A DNA stretch of 38,626 nt, from assembly GCA_002085445.1 (NCBI GenBank), contig NBMI01000024.1, forward strand, positions 1,173 through 39,798, in the 5' to 3' direction. The notes beneath the pieces are model-generated. The model searched no databases, was not told the origin of the DNA, and saw only the letters and a list, made by a program, of their open reading frames with translations. Position numbers and translations under genes: made by a program. The stretch comes from Candidatus Parabeggiatoa sp. nov. 2 (GTDB lineage Bacteria; Pseudomonadota; Gammaproteobacteria; Beggiatoales; Beggiatoaceae). This document shows positions 25,036 to 33,145 of the stretch, in pieces. The first letter of the stretch is position 1. Each line of letters begins with the position of its first letter.

Positions 25036-27129
25036 ATGCTGTTTACCCCCCACAACTGGTTGTGTTATATTTTATTTTGTTTATTGTTTAGTCTATCGGC
25101 GAATGCCGAAGAAGTCACGCTGAATTTTAGAGAGACGGACATCAAGGATATTGTCAACATTATTTCTGAAGTCACTGGAAAAACTTTTGTGGTCGATCCG
25201 CGCGTCAAGGGTAAAGTGACGGTGGTGTCTAATCAGCCTATGGACGGTGAACAAGTTTATGAGGTGTTTTTGTCCATACTCAGTGTGCATGGTTTTACCG
25301 CTATTCCCAGTGGGGCTGTTATTAAAATCGTCCCAGAAAATATCGCAAAATCACAAAATACGCCCGTGCTGTCAGCCAATGAAGCCATAGATGGCGAGAC
25401 ATTGATTACACAAGTGGTACAAATAAAACATGTCTCAGCGGCACAACTTATCCCTCTGCTGCGGCCGCTGATTCGCCAACAAGGTCATTTAGTCGCCTAT
25501 CCGGCGAATAACACTCTCGTCATTTCAGATCATGCCAATAATGTCCGTCGTTTGCTTAAAATTATTCGTCGCATTGATCGAGCCGAGGATGAAGATATTG
25601 AGGTGATGGTTTTAGGACATGCTTCGGCGGCCGAAGTGGTGCGGATTCTCACTCAGCTTGAACAGGCACAAGCCACCAGGGCGAAGGGCACGAAGAGTAC
25701 GTTTAAGATCGTTGCGGATGAGAGAACTAATAGTGTGCTTCTTAGTGGTGACAGCGCGACTCGGTTGCGTTTACGCACACTCATCACGCATCTTGATACG
25801 CCCATCAAAAGCGAAGGCCTCACGCAAGTGATTTATTTGCGTTACGCACAAGCAAAAAATTTGGTAAAGGTTCTCAAAGGAGTCAGTGAGAGCTTTACAG
25901 AGGCCGAAAAAGGCAAGGGCCAATTGGACTCAAAGCAATCAGTGAAAACCAATATTCAGGCTGACGAAAGCACCAATAGTTTAGTGATTACCGCTACCCC
26001 AAAGGTGTTGCAAAACTTGCTTGCGGTGATACGCCAACTTGATGTGCGACCTGCCCAAGTGCTTGTTGAAGCGGTGATTGCTGAGGTTTCTACTGACATG
26101 GCGCGAGAATTGGGGGTGCAGTGGCTACTTTATGGCAAAGATGGAACAACCCCCCTCGGTTTGAGTAATTTTGACAATACGGGAACTCGAATAATAGACT
26201 TAGCCTCGGCCGCTTACCGAGCCAACCAAAGTAGTAATGTGACTTTACCCAATATTGGGGCGGGGGCTTTTTTGGGTTTAGGTCGATTTAATAGCAGTAT
26301 CCTGAATTTTGCGGTGCTGTTGCGGGCACTCGATGCCGACATCAATACCAATGTCCTTTCGACTCCTTCTTTATTAACCCTTGATAATCAAGAAGCTGAG
26401 ATTGTGGTCGGTCAAAATGTCCCGTTTGTCACCGGTCAATATACCAACACGGGTGCCATTGGCAATGTCACCAATCCGTTTCAGACGATACAACGCGAAG
26501 ATATTGGCATCAAACTCAAAGTGAAACCGCAAATCAATGAAGGCAATGCGGTCAAACTGGAGATTGAGCAAGAAGTGTCGAGCATCAGCCGCTCAAGCGT
26601 TGCCACTACCGATATTGTCACCAATAAACGTACTATCAAGACGACAGTTATCATTGAAGATGGTAATATGGTAGTGCTTGGGGGTTTGATAGATGAAGAT
26701 TTACAGCAAACCACCCAAAAAGTCCCGGGACTTGGCGATCTGCCGCTCATCGGCGGCCTATTTCGCTCACAGACTACCAAAAAAGTCAAACGCAATTTAA
26801 TGGTCTTTTTGCATCCCGTTATCATGCGCGATGCTGCCAGTGATAATATCATCAGCAGCGGCAAATATAGTTATATGCGTGCTAAACAACTTGAACAAAA
26901 GGCCCAAGGTTTGCCCTTGATGTCGGCCGATCAAGTCCCTGTGTTGCCGGATTTAGACGACTTTTTGACGGTGCTGCCCGGTGATCAGGGTTTTTTTTCG
27001 GCCCCAATTGAGCCGCAACGTCAAGCCGTTGAACAAAGTGTGCCCCAGAGATCGGATTCTCAAATCCTAGTGCCGGATTTAGACGATTTTCTGACGGTGC
27101 TGCCGGGTGATGATGCTTCGACACCTTAA
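25036..27129 (+). CDS. gspD: Type II secretion system secretin GspD
   Basis: Outer-membrane secretin channel. 697 residues: signal peptide ending SLSANA (about 24), N0 domain (about 25-100: VTLNFRETDIKDIVNIISEV), and N1-N3 repeats (about 125-345; ANNTLVISDHANNVRRLLKI, DERTNSVLLSGD, ADESTNSLVITATP, VLVEAVIAEV). The secretin core carries the signature VPGLGDLPLIGGLFR with KRNLMVFLHPVIMRD. The C-terminus is odd: the 13-residue motif PDLDDFLTVLPGD occurs twice (about 636-648 and 679-691), separated by a Gln-rich linker. Whether this tail contacts a pilotin or is a local duplication is unknown. The start follows repeat DNA and has no clear Shine-Dalgarno. Confidence 0.95.
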   Translation: MLFTPHNWLCYILFCLLFSLSANAEEVTLNFRETDIKDIVNIISEVTGKTFVVDPRVKGKVTVVSNQPMDGEQVYEVFLSILSVHGFTAIPSGAVIKIVPENIAKSQNTPVLSANEAIDGETLITQVVQIKHVSAAQLIPLLRPLIRQQGHLVAYPANNTLVISDHANNVRRLLKIIRRIDRAEDEDIEVMVLGHASAAEVVRILTQLEQAQATRAKGTKSTFKIVADERTNSVLLSGDSATRLRLRTLITHLDTPIKSEGLTQVIYLRYAQAKNLVKVLKGVSESFTEAEKGKGQLDSKQSVKTNIQADESTNSLVITATPKVLQNLLAVIRQLDVRPAQVLVEAVIAEVSTDMARELGVQWLLYGKDGTTPLGLSNFDNTGTRIIDLASAAYRANQSSNVTLPNIGAGAFLGLGRFNSSILNFAVLLRALDADINTNVLSTPSLLTLDNQEAEIVVGQNVPFVTGQYTNTGAIGNVTNPFQTIQREDIGIKLKVKPQINEGNAVKLEIEQEVSSISRSSVATTDIVTNKRTIKTTVIIEDGNMVVLGGLIDEDLQQTTQKVPGLGDLPLIGGLFRSQTTKKVKRNLMVFLHPVIMRDAASDNIISSGKYSYMRAKQLEQKAQGLPLMSADQVPVLPDLDDFLTVLPGDQGFFSAPIEPQRQAVEQSVPQRSDSQILVPDLDDFLTVLPGDDASTP

Positions 27130-27297
27130 AGATTGAGCCGCAACTTATAAAAGAGAAAAGGGAAAAGGGAAAAGGAAAACCCTCTAAAAATGGGGATAGG
27201 GGACATAAAAAGGGGAAAGTCCATTCGCTATTCATTCCTATTACCTATTACCAATTACCCATAACCAATATTTTATTTAGCATAAGGATATTTTTTG
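27130..27297. other. Purine-rich spacer gspD-opuAC-like gene
   Basis: AAAGAGAAAAGGGAAAAGGG tract after the gspD stop, then TTACCTATTACCAATTACCC words. AAGGATA precedes the next gene. No terminator seen. Confidence 0.4.
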
Positions 27298-28200
27298 ATG
27301 AATAATCGATTGGGCATTTTTGCACTTCTTATCTTAGCTGTAGTCGGCGTTTGGCTGGTTTCCGACTACACTGGCGACACTTCCAAAGACGAGGCTGCCA
27401 CCCCCAAAGGAACGGTTGAATTGGTTTACGTGGAATGGTCTAGTGAGATCGCCAGCACCAACGTGGTTAAGGTCGTACTAGAAAAGCTAGGCTACAAGGT
27501 AAAGATCATCCCCGTCAGTGCCGCGGCTATGTGGCAAGCCGTTGCCAGCGACGACAAGGATGGCCTAGTGGCCGCTTGGCTGCCTGCCACACATGCCCAC
27601 TATCTCAAGAAGGTAAAAGAGCAAGTGGAGGACTTGGGGCCCAACTTACAGGGTACTAAGATTGGTTTGGTGGTACCCACTTATGTGACCATTAATTCTA
27701 TTGAAGAACTCAATGCCAATGCCGACAAGTTTCAGGACAAAATTATTGGCATTGATCCGGGCGCCGGGCTGATGAGCAAGACGGAGAGAGTTATAGAGGA
27801 ATACAATCTTGATAAATTTAAACTGCTAGAAGGCAGTGGCGCTACCATGACCGCGGTCCTAGCAGACGCTCTCAAAAACCAGCAATGGGTGGTCGTCACC
27901 GGCTGGACACCGCATTGGAAATTTGCTCGTTGGCAACTTAAGTATCTTGAAGATCCCAAGGGGATTTATGGTAAAGAAGAGTATATCGGCACCATTGTGC
28001 GAAAGGGATTAAAAGAGGATATGCCTGAAGTCTATCGCGTACTGGACAACTTTTTATGGACAGCCGACGATATGGAGCAACTGATGATCCGCAACCAACA
28101 AAAAGGTGCCACTCCCTACGAAAATGCCAAGCGCTGGGTAAAGGAGAATCCCGACAAAGTGGCTCTGTGGCTACCCAAGGCAACTCCCAATGCGAATTAA
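27298..28200 (+). CDS. Glycine betaine/proline-type ABC transporter substrate-binding protein (OpuAC/ProX-like)
   Basis: Periplasmic or membrane-anchored binding protein for quaternary ammonium osmoprotectants. 300 residues from the ATG at 27298 (a TTG codon directly before it is less likely). An N-terminal hydrophobic segment (LGIFALLILAVVGVWLV) serves as signal or anchor; no lipobox Cys is present. The OpuAC fold is shown by VELVYVEWSSEIASTNVVKV, AMWQAVASDDKDGLVAAWLP, IGIDPGAGLMSKTE and VVVTGWTPHWKFARW. The Trp residues in EWSS, AAWLP and GWTPHWKF are candidates for the aromatic cage typical of this family. No permease or ATPase gene is adjacent, so it is an orphan that must work with a transporter encoded elsewhere. 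Confidence 0.88.
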   Translation: MNNRLGIFALLILAVVGVWLVSDYTGDTSKDEAATPKGTVELVYVEWSSEIASTNVVKVVLEKLGYKVKIIPVSAAAMWQAVASDDKDGLVAAWLPATHAHYLKKVKEQVEDLGPNLQGTKIGLVVPTYVTINSIEELNANADKFQDKIIGIDPGAGLMSKTERVIEEYNLDKFKLLEGSGATMTAVLADALKNQQWVVVTGWTPHWKFARWQLKYLEDPKGIYGKEEYIGTIVRKGLKEDMPEVYRVLDNFLWTADDMEQLMIRNQQKGATPYENAKRWVKENPDKVALWLPKATPNAN

Positions 28201-28386
28201 GAATGAAAAATGAAAAATAAAATCTCTTATCAATAAGATGTTTTTATAAGTCATTGATTTTTTATGATTCAATTCAACCCTTAATGGTCGCATTCCCAAA
28301 TAATAATATACCCGTTTCAATCGAACTGATGTGGTATTCGGACACCTGTCATTGGTATATTTTTTTTTGGAGTTACCCATTAGAAG
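28201..28386. repeat. Copy of the TATGATTCAATTCAACCCTT repeat with GAAAAATG runs
   Basis: Direct copy at 28241-28286 of the block end found at 24491-24539, preceded by GAATGAAAAATGAAAAAT. The remaining part to 28386 shows no gene. Confidence 0.6.
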
Positions 28387-28559
28387 TAGAACTTACGCCT
28401 TGACAGATGAAACTATTTATGATTCATTTTAAATACAAGCAATTACAAATTGAGTGTTTTTGGGCAATTTTCATCAATTTAGCCATGGGTAAAATATTCA
28501 TAACCCATTGATATTAATCGTGAAGAATTTTTTTTAAGTTTTTCAATGCGTAAGTCCTA
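28387..28559. mobile_element. MITE-like element with TAGAACTTACGC / GCGTAAGTCCTA ends
   Basis: Left end TAGAACTTACGCCTTGA and right end CAATGCGTAAGTCCTA are inverted repeats with two mismatches, 173 bp, noncoding. An isolated end of the same type lies near 1627. GGACTTACGCA-type ends are known from IS5-like elements, so an IS5-related parent is a guess from memory. Confidence 0.6.
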
Positions 28560-29299
28560 AGAAGGTCGTTTTGAGTTTCAACGATTTCGCCCCCGATTCG
28601 AGCGGGCGGATTTAGCAGTGCAAAGGAACCCTACAAATTCTTATACTTTATTTTATATACTTTGCACCGCACTTTTGTCATTTTTCGGAGAAATCTGGTT
28701 TTCATGGCTGAGCGTGTACTAGCTGCGTGAGACATGAAAAAAAAACGGATTAATGACGGTGTCTAGTATAAGTGGCGTTCCCCCCTTTGAAAACCCTCAC
28801 CCTCTCCCCTTCAGGGAAAAGAAAACCCCCCTCGGACTTTCGGGATGAGGGTAAAAGGGCACTCAGCAGTGAGGGTGAAAAAGGGGGGCTAGGGTCAATG
28901 CCATTATAAATGTGCGTTTCCGTACAACGCTTGCAGCTTTGTACAATAAAGTTACAAAGGCTTTTTGGCAGGAGTCGGCCGAGTTTGGCAGGAGTCGTGA
29001 GTTTGGCAGTGCCCTTAAATCTTACATAAGGCACAAAAACGGGATCAAACTTCGGCTCGAAGCTGTGCGAGATAACGAAGGTACCCAAACAGCAAGATTT
29101 TCATAACGAAAGGGCTAGGGAGAATGAGTTCTGCTGCGGGGCGCTTGGGGAATTTCCGTTTGCGGTTATGCTTATACTAATGAAAAATTAAAAATGAAAA
29201 TAATGATAAGTATATAATTAATTTTTATAGGAATTTTATTAGCTGTTCATTTTTTAATTTTCACGGATTTGAAGTACGTTCCGTATAGAATGAGAGAAG
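28560..29299. repeat. Gene-free stretch: CCCTCACCCTCTCC repeat, GAGTTTGGCAGGAGTC fragments, GAAGTACGTTCCG repeat
   Basis: CCCTCACCCTCTCCCCTTCA and its partners fill 28787-28885. Degenerate GAGTTTGGCAGGAGTC units lie at 28968-29008. The dispersed repeat with TTTTTATAGGAATTTTATTA and GAAGTACGTTCCGTATAG occupies about 29180-29288, right up to the stop codon of the next minus-strand gene. The open frames here are translated repeat. Confidence 0.6.
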
Positions 29300-29674
29300 T
29301 TATGGTTGCCGGTGGTTGCCATTGCCACGATGCCAACTTCCCCCATGTTTCAGTTCGCCGCGATGTTCACCGCCATGATGCCGACGGCTTGGAGCATTTC
29401 CCCCACGGCTACGTGGATCAGAGGCCCTGGAAGCAAAATCTAACATATCAAAGAACCCGACAAACGCGCCAATAGCCGCTCCAACGAGCAGCAAAACGAC
29501 AATTTCAAAAATCACGGTTTTGCCTCCCGCCTCGGGTATTGCAACTCCAAAGAACAATAACATTATTAAGATAAGGCCAATAAGAGCCGCGCCGATCAAC
29601 ATTCCAAAAAACGCTCTTACCAAAGCTCTGATCAGCGCCACCACAATTTTCCCAATGATTTTTTTCATCACCAT
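29300..29674 (-). CDS. Small two-helix membrane protein with His/Gly/Arg-rich tail
   Basis: 124 residues from the ATG at 29674, chosen because AAGGAGAGG lies about ten bases upstream; the frame extends to 29818 but that part is not protein-like. A basic amphipathic N-terminus (MVMKKIIGKIVVALIRALVR) leads into a transmembrane segment (FGMLIGAALIGLILIMLLFF). A second follows (VIFEIVVLLLVGAAIGAFVG), then a soluble tail of about 40 residues rich in His, Gly and Arg (SRRHHGGEHRGELKHGGSWH). Six or more His in that tail could bind metal. I recognise no family. It is isolated between repeats. Confidence 0.6.
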   Translation of the reverse strand: MVMKKIIGKIVVALIRALVRAFFGMLIGAALIGLILIMLLFFGVAIPEAGGKTVIFEIVVLLLVGAAIGAFVGFFDMLDFASRASDPRSRGGNAPSRRHHGGEHRGELKHGGSWHRGNGNHRQP

Positions 29675-29818
29675 TTCTTTTCCTCTCCTTGTTGAAAGCT
29701 TTCTTCTATCAGAACGCTTTAGCTGTGAATCAACAACTTGCCTTTGCCCAAGCCATTTAGCCCACCAAGCATTGGATGGGTTGGTGTATGTTGGTGTGCT
29801 TGAGATTGTTATAATCAA

Positions 29819-30071
29819 ACAGTTATGCGGACAAGCTCACTTTTCAGAAAACAGTCTTCGCTGGAACGAAGACTGAGCTAAAACGGTGATTTGCCACCTG
29901 ACAGATTACCCGTAGCAATATACACGCCAGCATTGCCAGACACACTGATGACGAGATTTGATGTTCGAGACTTGGGGAGGAATACAACACAAGGACTGAG
30001 TACAACGAATTAGGAAATAAACGAATGATCGATAACGGAATTTAGGGGAGTTCCAAAGAAATTAATTAACA
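29819..30071. other. Intergenic region without recognisable gene
   Basis: Contains a hairpin-like AGTCTTCGCTGGAACGAAGACT (29849-29870) and GAGTACAACGAATTAGGAAATA, an inverted unit of the ATTCGTTGTACTC family. No gene seen. Confidence 0.5.
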
Positions 30072-30134
30072 ATTAATGATTAATGATTAATGATTAATGA
30101 TTAATGATTAATGATTAATGATTAATGATTAATG
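30072..30134. repeat. Heptamer microsatellite (ATTAATG)9
   Basis: Nine perfect copies of the 7-bp unit ATTAATG. A 7-bp unit would shift frame on each slip, but no gene overlaps it. Confidence 0.9.
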
Positions 30135-30157
30135 AGTTTAATGATATTTTTTATTAG

Positions 30158-30295
30158 TTGTTTACTGAAGAAGAACAAAAGTGGGATCAAGTTATCGATC
30201 CCTCGGAACTTGATTTTCACCACCCTAGCTTTGGGGAGTTCCAAATAGGCTCAGTCCACGATGTGAACACAGAGCGACACTCATATGTAGAATGA
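30158..30295 (+). pseudogene. Possible gene remnant, 46 codons
   Basis: Frame opening after a stop and reading LFTEEEQKWDQVIDPSELDF then HHPSFGEFQIGSV and NTERHSYVE, ending where a GAAAAATG repeat begins. The composition is protein-like, unlike the surrounding repeats. There is no ATG and no Shine-Dalgarno, so I read it as a fragment of a lost gene. GGGGAGTTCCAAA within it is also present at 30047. Confidence 0.3.
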
Positions 30296-30540
30296 AAAAT
30301 GAAAAATGTTAATGTAAATGACTTATTTTATAACTAATTCAATCACTCACTCGTCTTTTCATTTTCACGGTTTTAAAGTACGTTCCGTCTAATTATTTTT
30401 GAGTATTAAATCTATTTAAATTTAATGTTAGTTATTCAGTGCGTCCGTTCTCAATTCGTTAATTTCCTAATTCGTTGTACTCGTTGTACTTTCTCAGTGC
30501 GTCCGTTCTCAATTCGTTTATTTCCTAATTCGTTGTACTT
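30296..30540. repeat. GAAGTACGTTCCG dispersed repeat, then two ATTCGTTGTACT units
   Basis: Copy of the 7811-type subfamily at 30296-30390 (TAATTCAATCACTCACTCG and TTTTCATTTTCACGG, then AAAGTACGTTCCGTCT). It is followed at 30436-30540 by two copies of CAGTGCGTCCGTTCTCAATT plus TTTCCTAATTCGTTGTACT. Confidence 0.65.
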
Positions 30541-30571
30541 TTTTTAACCACACCCAGAAGAACAAAAACAC

Positions 30572-30601
30572 TTGCCTCCCCTTAATGAGCTAGAATACAA
30601 T
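30572..30601 (+). promoter_or_regulatory. Possible sigma-70 promoter of the transglutaminase-like gene
   Basis: TTGCCT (30572-30577), 18-base spacer, TACAAT (30596-30601), 39 bp before the start codon at 30641. Moderate match to consensus. Confidence 0.35.
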
Positions 30602-30640
30602 TTCAAGCTTATTTCATTCATCAAATAGAGGACAATCAAT

Positions 30641-31387
30641 ATGATTAGAGATGCCAATTACTGGAATAACAAATGGCAACAAGCGCCAATCACTTATACT
30701 GGCAGAGCCTTAAGAGGCAGCACGGAGAGAATTGTCTGTGATGTCAAAGGTTTTATGACGGTGAACGACGCTCTGCTCACTGAAGTCATCCAAGACTACC
30801 AACTATCTAAACACACTCACAACGCCACAGCGCAAGCGATTCAACAGTTTGTCGTGAGATTCCTTGATTATGTCGGTGATGAGGAAGCGAGTGACTGTCC
30901 AGAATTTTGGCAGTTTCCTTTTGAAACGTTACAATCGGGCATCGGTGACTGTGAAGACGGTGCCATTTTAGCGGCCAGTTTGATGATTCAGGCTGGAATT
31001 CCAGCGCATCGGGTTAAAGTGTGTGCCGGTTATGTCCAAGAATCGCCCACCGCGCCGCAGGGGGGGCACGCTTATTGTATTTATCTGGCGGACAGAAGAT
31101 GGGGTGCGCAGGATTGGGTGGTTATGGACTGGTGCTACTATCAAGATCCTGAGACTCCGCCAGAGTACAAACCGCTCGCCAAAGAGGGCGGTTACAATGG
31201 TAATTACCACGAACTCTGGTTTACTTTCAATAATGAATTTTCTTGGAATCAGGATGGTTTAGAAATCGAAGCCCGACGTATCAGTCGAAGTCAGTCGTCT
31301 ACGCCCTTAAAAGAAGAGAAGCCGGTTGAAATGTCATTGAAGAGCGTGATGACGAAGATCAAGAGCAAAGCCAAAGAGTCGTTGTGA
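30641..31387 (+). CDS. Transglutaminase-like cysteine protease
   Basis: 248 residues with the Cys-His-Asp arrangement of the bacterial transglutaminase-like superfamily. Cys104 lies in IGDCEDGAILAASLMIQAG, His143 in QGGHAYCIY, and Asp163 in WVVMDWCYY. The spacing and the GDCED.A context are typical of papain-fold transglutaminase-like proteases. There is no signal peptide or membrane segment, so it should act in the cytoplasm or leave by another route. The C-terminal tail (from about 220) is Lys/Ser-rich and probably disordered. AGAGGAC precedes the ATG by about eight bases. Substrate and partners unknown; no operon. Confidence 0.75.
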   Translation: MIRDANYWNNKWQQAPITYTGRALRGSTERIVCDVKGFMTVNDALLTEVIQDYQLSKHTHNATAQAIQQFVVRFLDYVGDEEASDCPEFWQFPFETLQSGIGDCEDGAILAASLMIQAGIPAHRVKVCAGYVQESPTAPQGGHAYCIYLADRRWGAQDWVVMDWCYYQDPETPPEYKPLAKEGGYNGNYHELWFTFNNEFSWNQDGLEIEARRISRSQSSTPLKEEKPVEMSLKSVMTKIKSKAKESL

Positions 31388-31419
31388 CAAGGCAAGCCTA
31401 GTAGTCAAGGCAAGCCTAG

Positions 31420-31515
31420 TAGTCTGTCAGGAGTCCAAACTTGAGTTTGGCAGGAGTCCAAACTTGAGTTTGGCAAGCGTCCAAACTTGAGTTTGGCAAG
31501 CGTCCAAACTTTAGA
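31420..31515. repeat. Four GTCCAAACTTGAGTTTGGCA units
   Basis: Direct head-to-tail copies of the CCAAAC/GTTTGG palindrome with GGAGTCC or AGCGTCC linkers, starting shortly after the protease stop codon. Confidence 0.8.
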
Positions 31516-31573
31516 GCGTGTTTTAAAAGGGTGGCATAACACCCGGTGATGTGCAAAACTCTATCGAACAACC

Positions 31574-31870
31574 GATAAAGGCCTTATATTAGTTAAGTGA
31601 AATACAGGCCTTTTAGGGAAGGGCCGATAAAGGCCTTACATTAGTTAAGTGAAAGACTGGCCTTTTAGGAAGGGCCGATAAAGGCCTTACATTAGTTAAG
31701 TGAAAGACTAGCCTTTTAGGAAGGGCCGATAAAGGCCTTACATTAGTTAAGTGAAAGACTGGCCTTTTAGGAAGGGCCGATAAAGGCCTTACATTAGTTA
31801 AGTGAAATACCGGCCTTTTAGGAAGGGCCGATAAAGGCCTTACATTAGTTAAGTGAAAGACAGGGCTTTT
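31574..31870. repeat. 51-bp minisatellite, six copies
   Basis: Unit starts at 31574, 31626, 31677, 31728, 31779 and 31830 (one spacing of 52, four of 51). Each unit reads GATAAAGGCCTTACATTAGT, TAAGTGAAAGACTGGCCTTT and TAGGAAGGGCC. AAAGGCC and GGCCTTT make an inverted pair in every unit, so each could fold as a hairpin. Stops occur in frames of the unit and no ORF crosses it. Copies 2-6 are almost identical. Confidence 0.92.
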
Positions 31871-31972
31871 ATACGGAACTTAACGAAAAATATGTGAAAA
31901 TGACATGCCGGAACGGGTAAGAAAATTCCTAGCCAAATTATCGACTCATTTTTAGTTTTCATTTTTCATTGG

Positions 31973-32052
31973 TAAGTACCCGTGCAAAAGTTTTCCAGTA
32001 TTAAGGACATTTTATTAGGTTTATTTTTTTTAAATACCTGCACGGGTACTTA
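31973..32052. mobile_element. 80-bp MITE-like element with TAAGTACCCGTGCA ends
   Basis: TAAGTACCCGTGCA at 31973 and TGCACGGGTACTTA ending at 32052 are perfect 14-bp inverted repeats with TA at both tips. It lies between two CATTTTTCATTGG words that look like the interrupted target. Confidence 0.65.
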
Positions 32053-32186
32053 TATTAATTTCTTCATTTTTCATTTTTCATTGGTATAGTAGGGGGCCGA
32101 TTAGCGCAGCGATATCCGCCCGGCTATGGATTGGGGAAGTTATTTCGCATCCATTCCCAAGAAAACTAACAAACAAGGAGTACCTA

Positions 32187-32918
32187 ATGGGAAAAATCTT
32201 GGCTTTTGTTTACGGCGTGATTGGTTTCCTGCTATTTAACGCCACTTTTATATACTTTATTGTTTTTATTAGCAATATTTTTGAACCCAAGCTAATTGAT
32301 TCAGGTGCTGAAGTACCAACCGCTCTGGCACTTTTGATTAATCTGGGATTAATCAGTCTCTTTGCTGTCCAACACTCTGTGATGGCACGTCCAGGCTTTA
32401 AACAATGGTGGCTAAAAATCGTTCCAACGCCAATAGAACGTAGCACTTACGTGTTCATTTCCAGTTTGCTCCTGATACTGTTATGTTGGCAATGGCAGCC
32501 GCTACCCGATAGGGTTTGGCAGGTTGAAAACCCTATTGGCTATTGGGTGCTAATAGGGCTTTTTTGGTTTGGCTGGTTGTTTTCATTCTTTGCGGGTTCC
32601 CAGATTGATCAGAGCGATTTGATTGGGTTACGACAGGTTTATTTGTATTGGCGTGGCAAGCCTTATACAGAGGTACCTTTTAAAGTGGTGTCCGTTTACA
32701 AATACATTCGACATCCCATTATGTTGGGCACGATTATCGGGCTTTGGGCAACGCCAACCATGAGTGTTGGCCATCTTATTCTTGCCATTGGTTTCACCGT
32801 TTATATTTTCATTGGTATCCATTTCGAGGAGAAGGATATGAAGGCCCTTCACGGCGAATCTTATGACAAATATCGGCAAGAAACGTCAAAGGTATTGCCG
32901 ATTTTACTGAAAAAGTAG
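32187..32918 (+). CDS. mddA: Methanethiol S-methyltransferase (MddA-like membrane protein)
   Basis: Integral membrane methyltransferase of the NnrU/isoprenylcysteine methyltransferase-like group. MddA methylates methanethiol with S-adenosylmethionine to give dimethyl sulfide. 243 residues with about five or six hydrophobic segments. Motifs that match MddA as I remember it are SGAEVPTALALLINLGL, FAVQHSVMARPGFKQWW and PIERSTYVFISSLLLILL. The C-terminal SAM-binding region has YKYIRHPIMLG and IHFEEKDMKALHGESYDKYR. AAGGAG lies seven bases before the ATG. The gene is single. The assignment to MddA over a generic NnrU-family protein rests on these recalled motifs. Confidence 0.75.
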   Translation: MGKILAFVYGVIGFLLFNATFIYFIVFISNIFEPKLIDSGAEVPTALALLINLGLISLFAVQHSVMARPGFKQWWLKIVPTPIERSTYVFISSLLLILLCWQWQPLPDRVWQVENPIGYWVLIGLFWFGWLFSFFAGSQIDQSDLIGLRQVYLYWRGKPYTEVPFKVVSVYKYIRHPIMLGTIIGLWATPTMSVGHLILAIGFTVYIFIGIHFEEKDMKALHGESYDKYRQETSKVLPILLKK

Positions 32919-32934
32919 CGCCCCCAATTAACCT

Positions 32935-33145
32935 CCTGGGGCGTTGCCCCAGGCTTTAATAATACTTACCGAAGGGGCTAATAAAGGTTTTCAAATCAGC
33001 AACAACGGGGCGATATTAATATAGCTAGGGGCAACGCCCCAGGCAAGCCCCAACGGGGCGAGATTAATAAAGCCTGGGGCAACGCCCCAGGCAAGCCCCA
33101 ACGGGGCAACGCCCCTGGCAAGCCCCAACGGGGCGAGATTAATAT
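32935..33145. repeat. CCTGGGGCAACGCCCCAGG palindrome array
   Basis: First hairpin CCTGGGGC-GTT-GCCCCAGG (32935-32953) lies 17 bp after the mddA stop, followed by CTTTAAT, and could terminate it. Further units at about 33025, 33076 and 33105 alternate with GCAAGCCCCAACGGGGCGAG. Repeats of this kind are common in proteobacteria and cyanobacteria. Confidence 0.75.

Noticed and set aside
28750..29088. 112-codon minus-strand frame
   Set aside because: Crosses the CCCTCACCCTCTCC repeat and GAGTTTGGCAG fragments; translated repeat.
31574..31870. CRISPR array
   Set aside because: Contiguous 51-bp units with no unique spacers and no cas genes; a minisatellite.
32096..32140. Possible tRNA-like GGGCCGATTAGCGCAGC stretch
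   Set aside because: No cloverleaf and no T-arm consensus follow.
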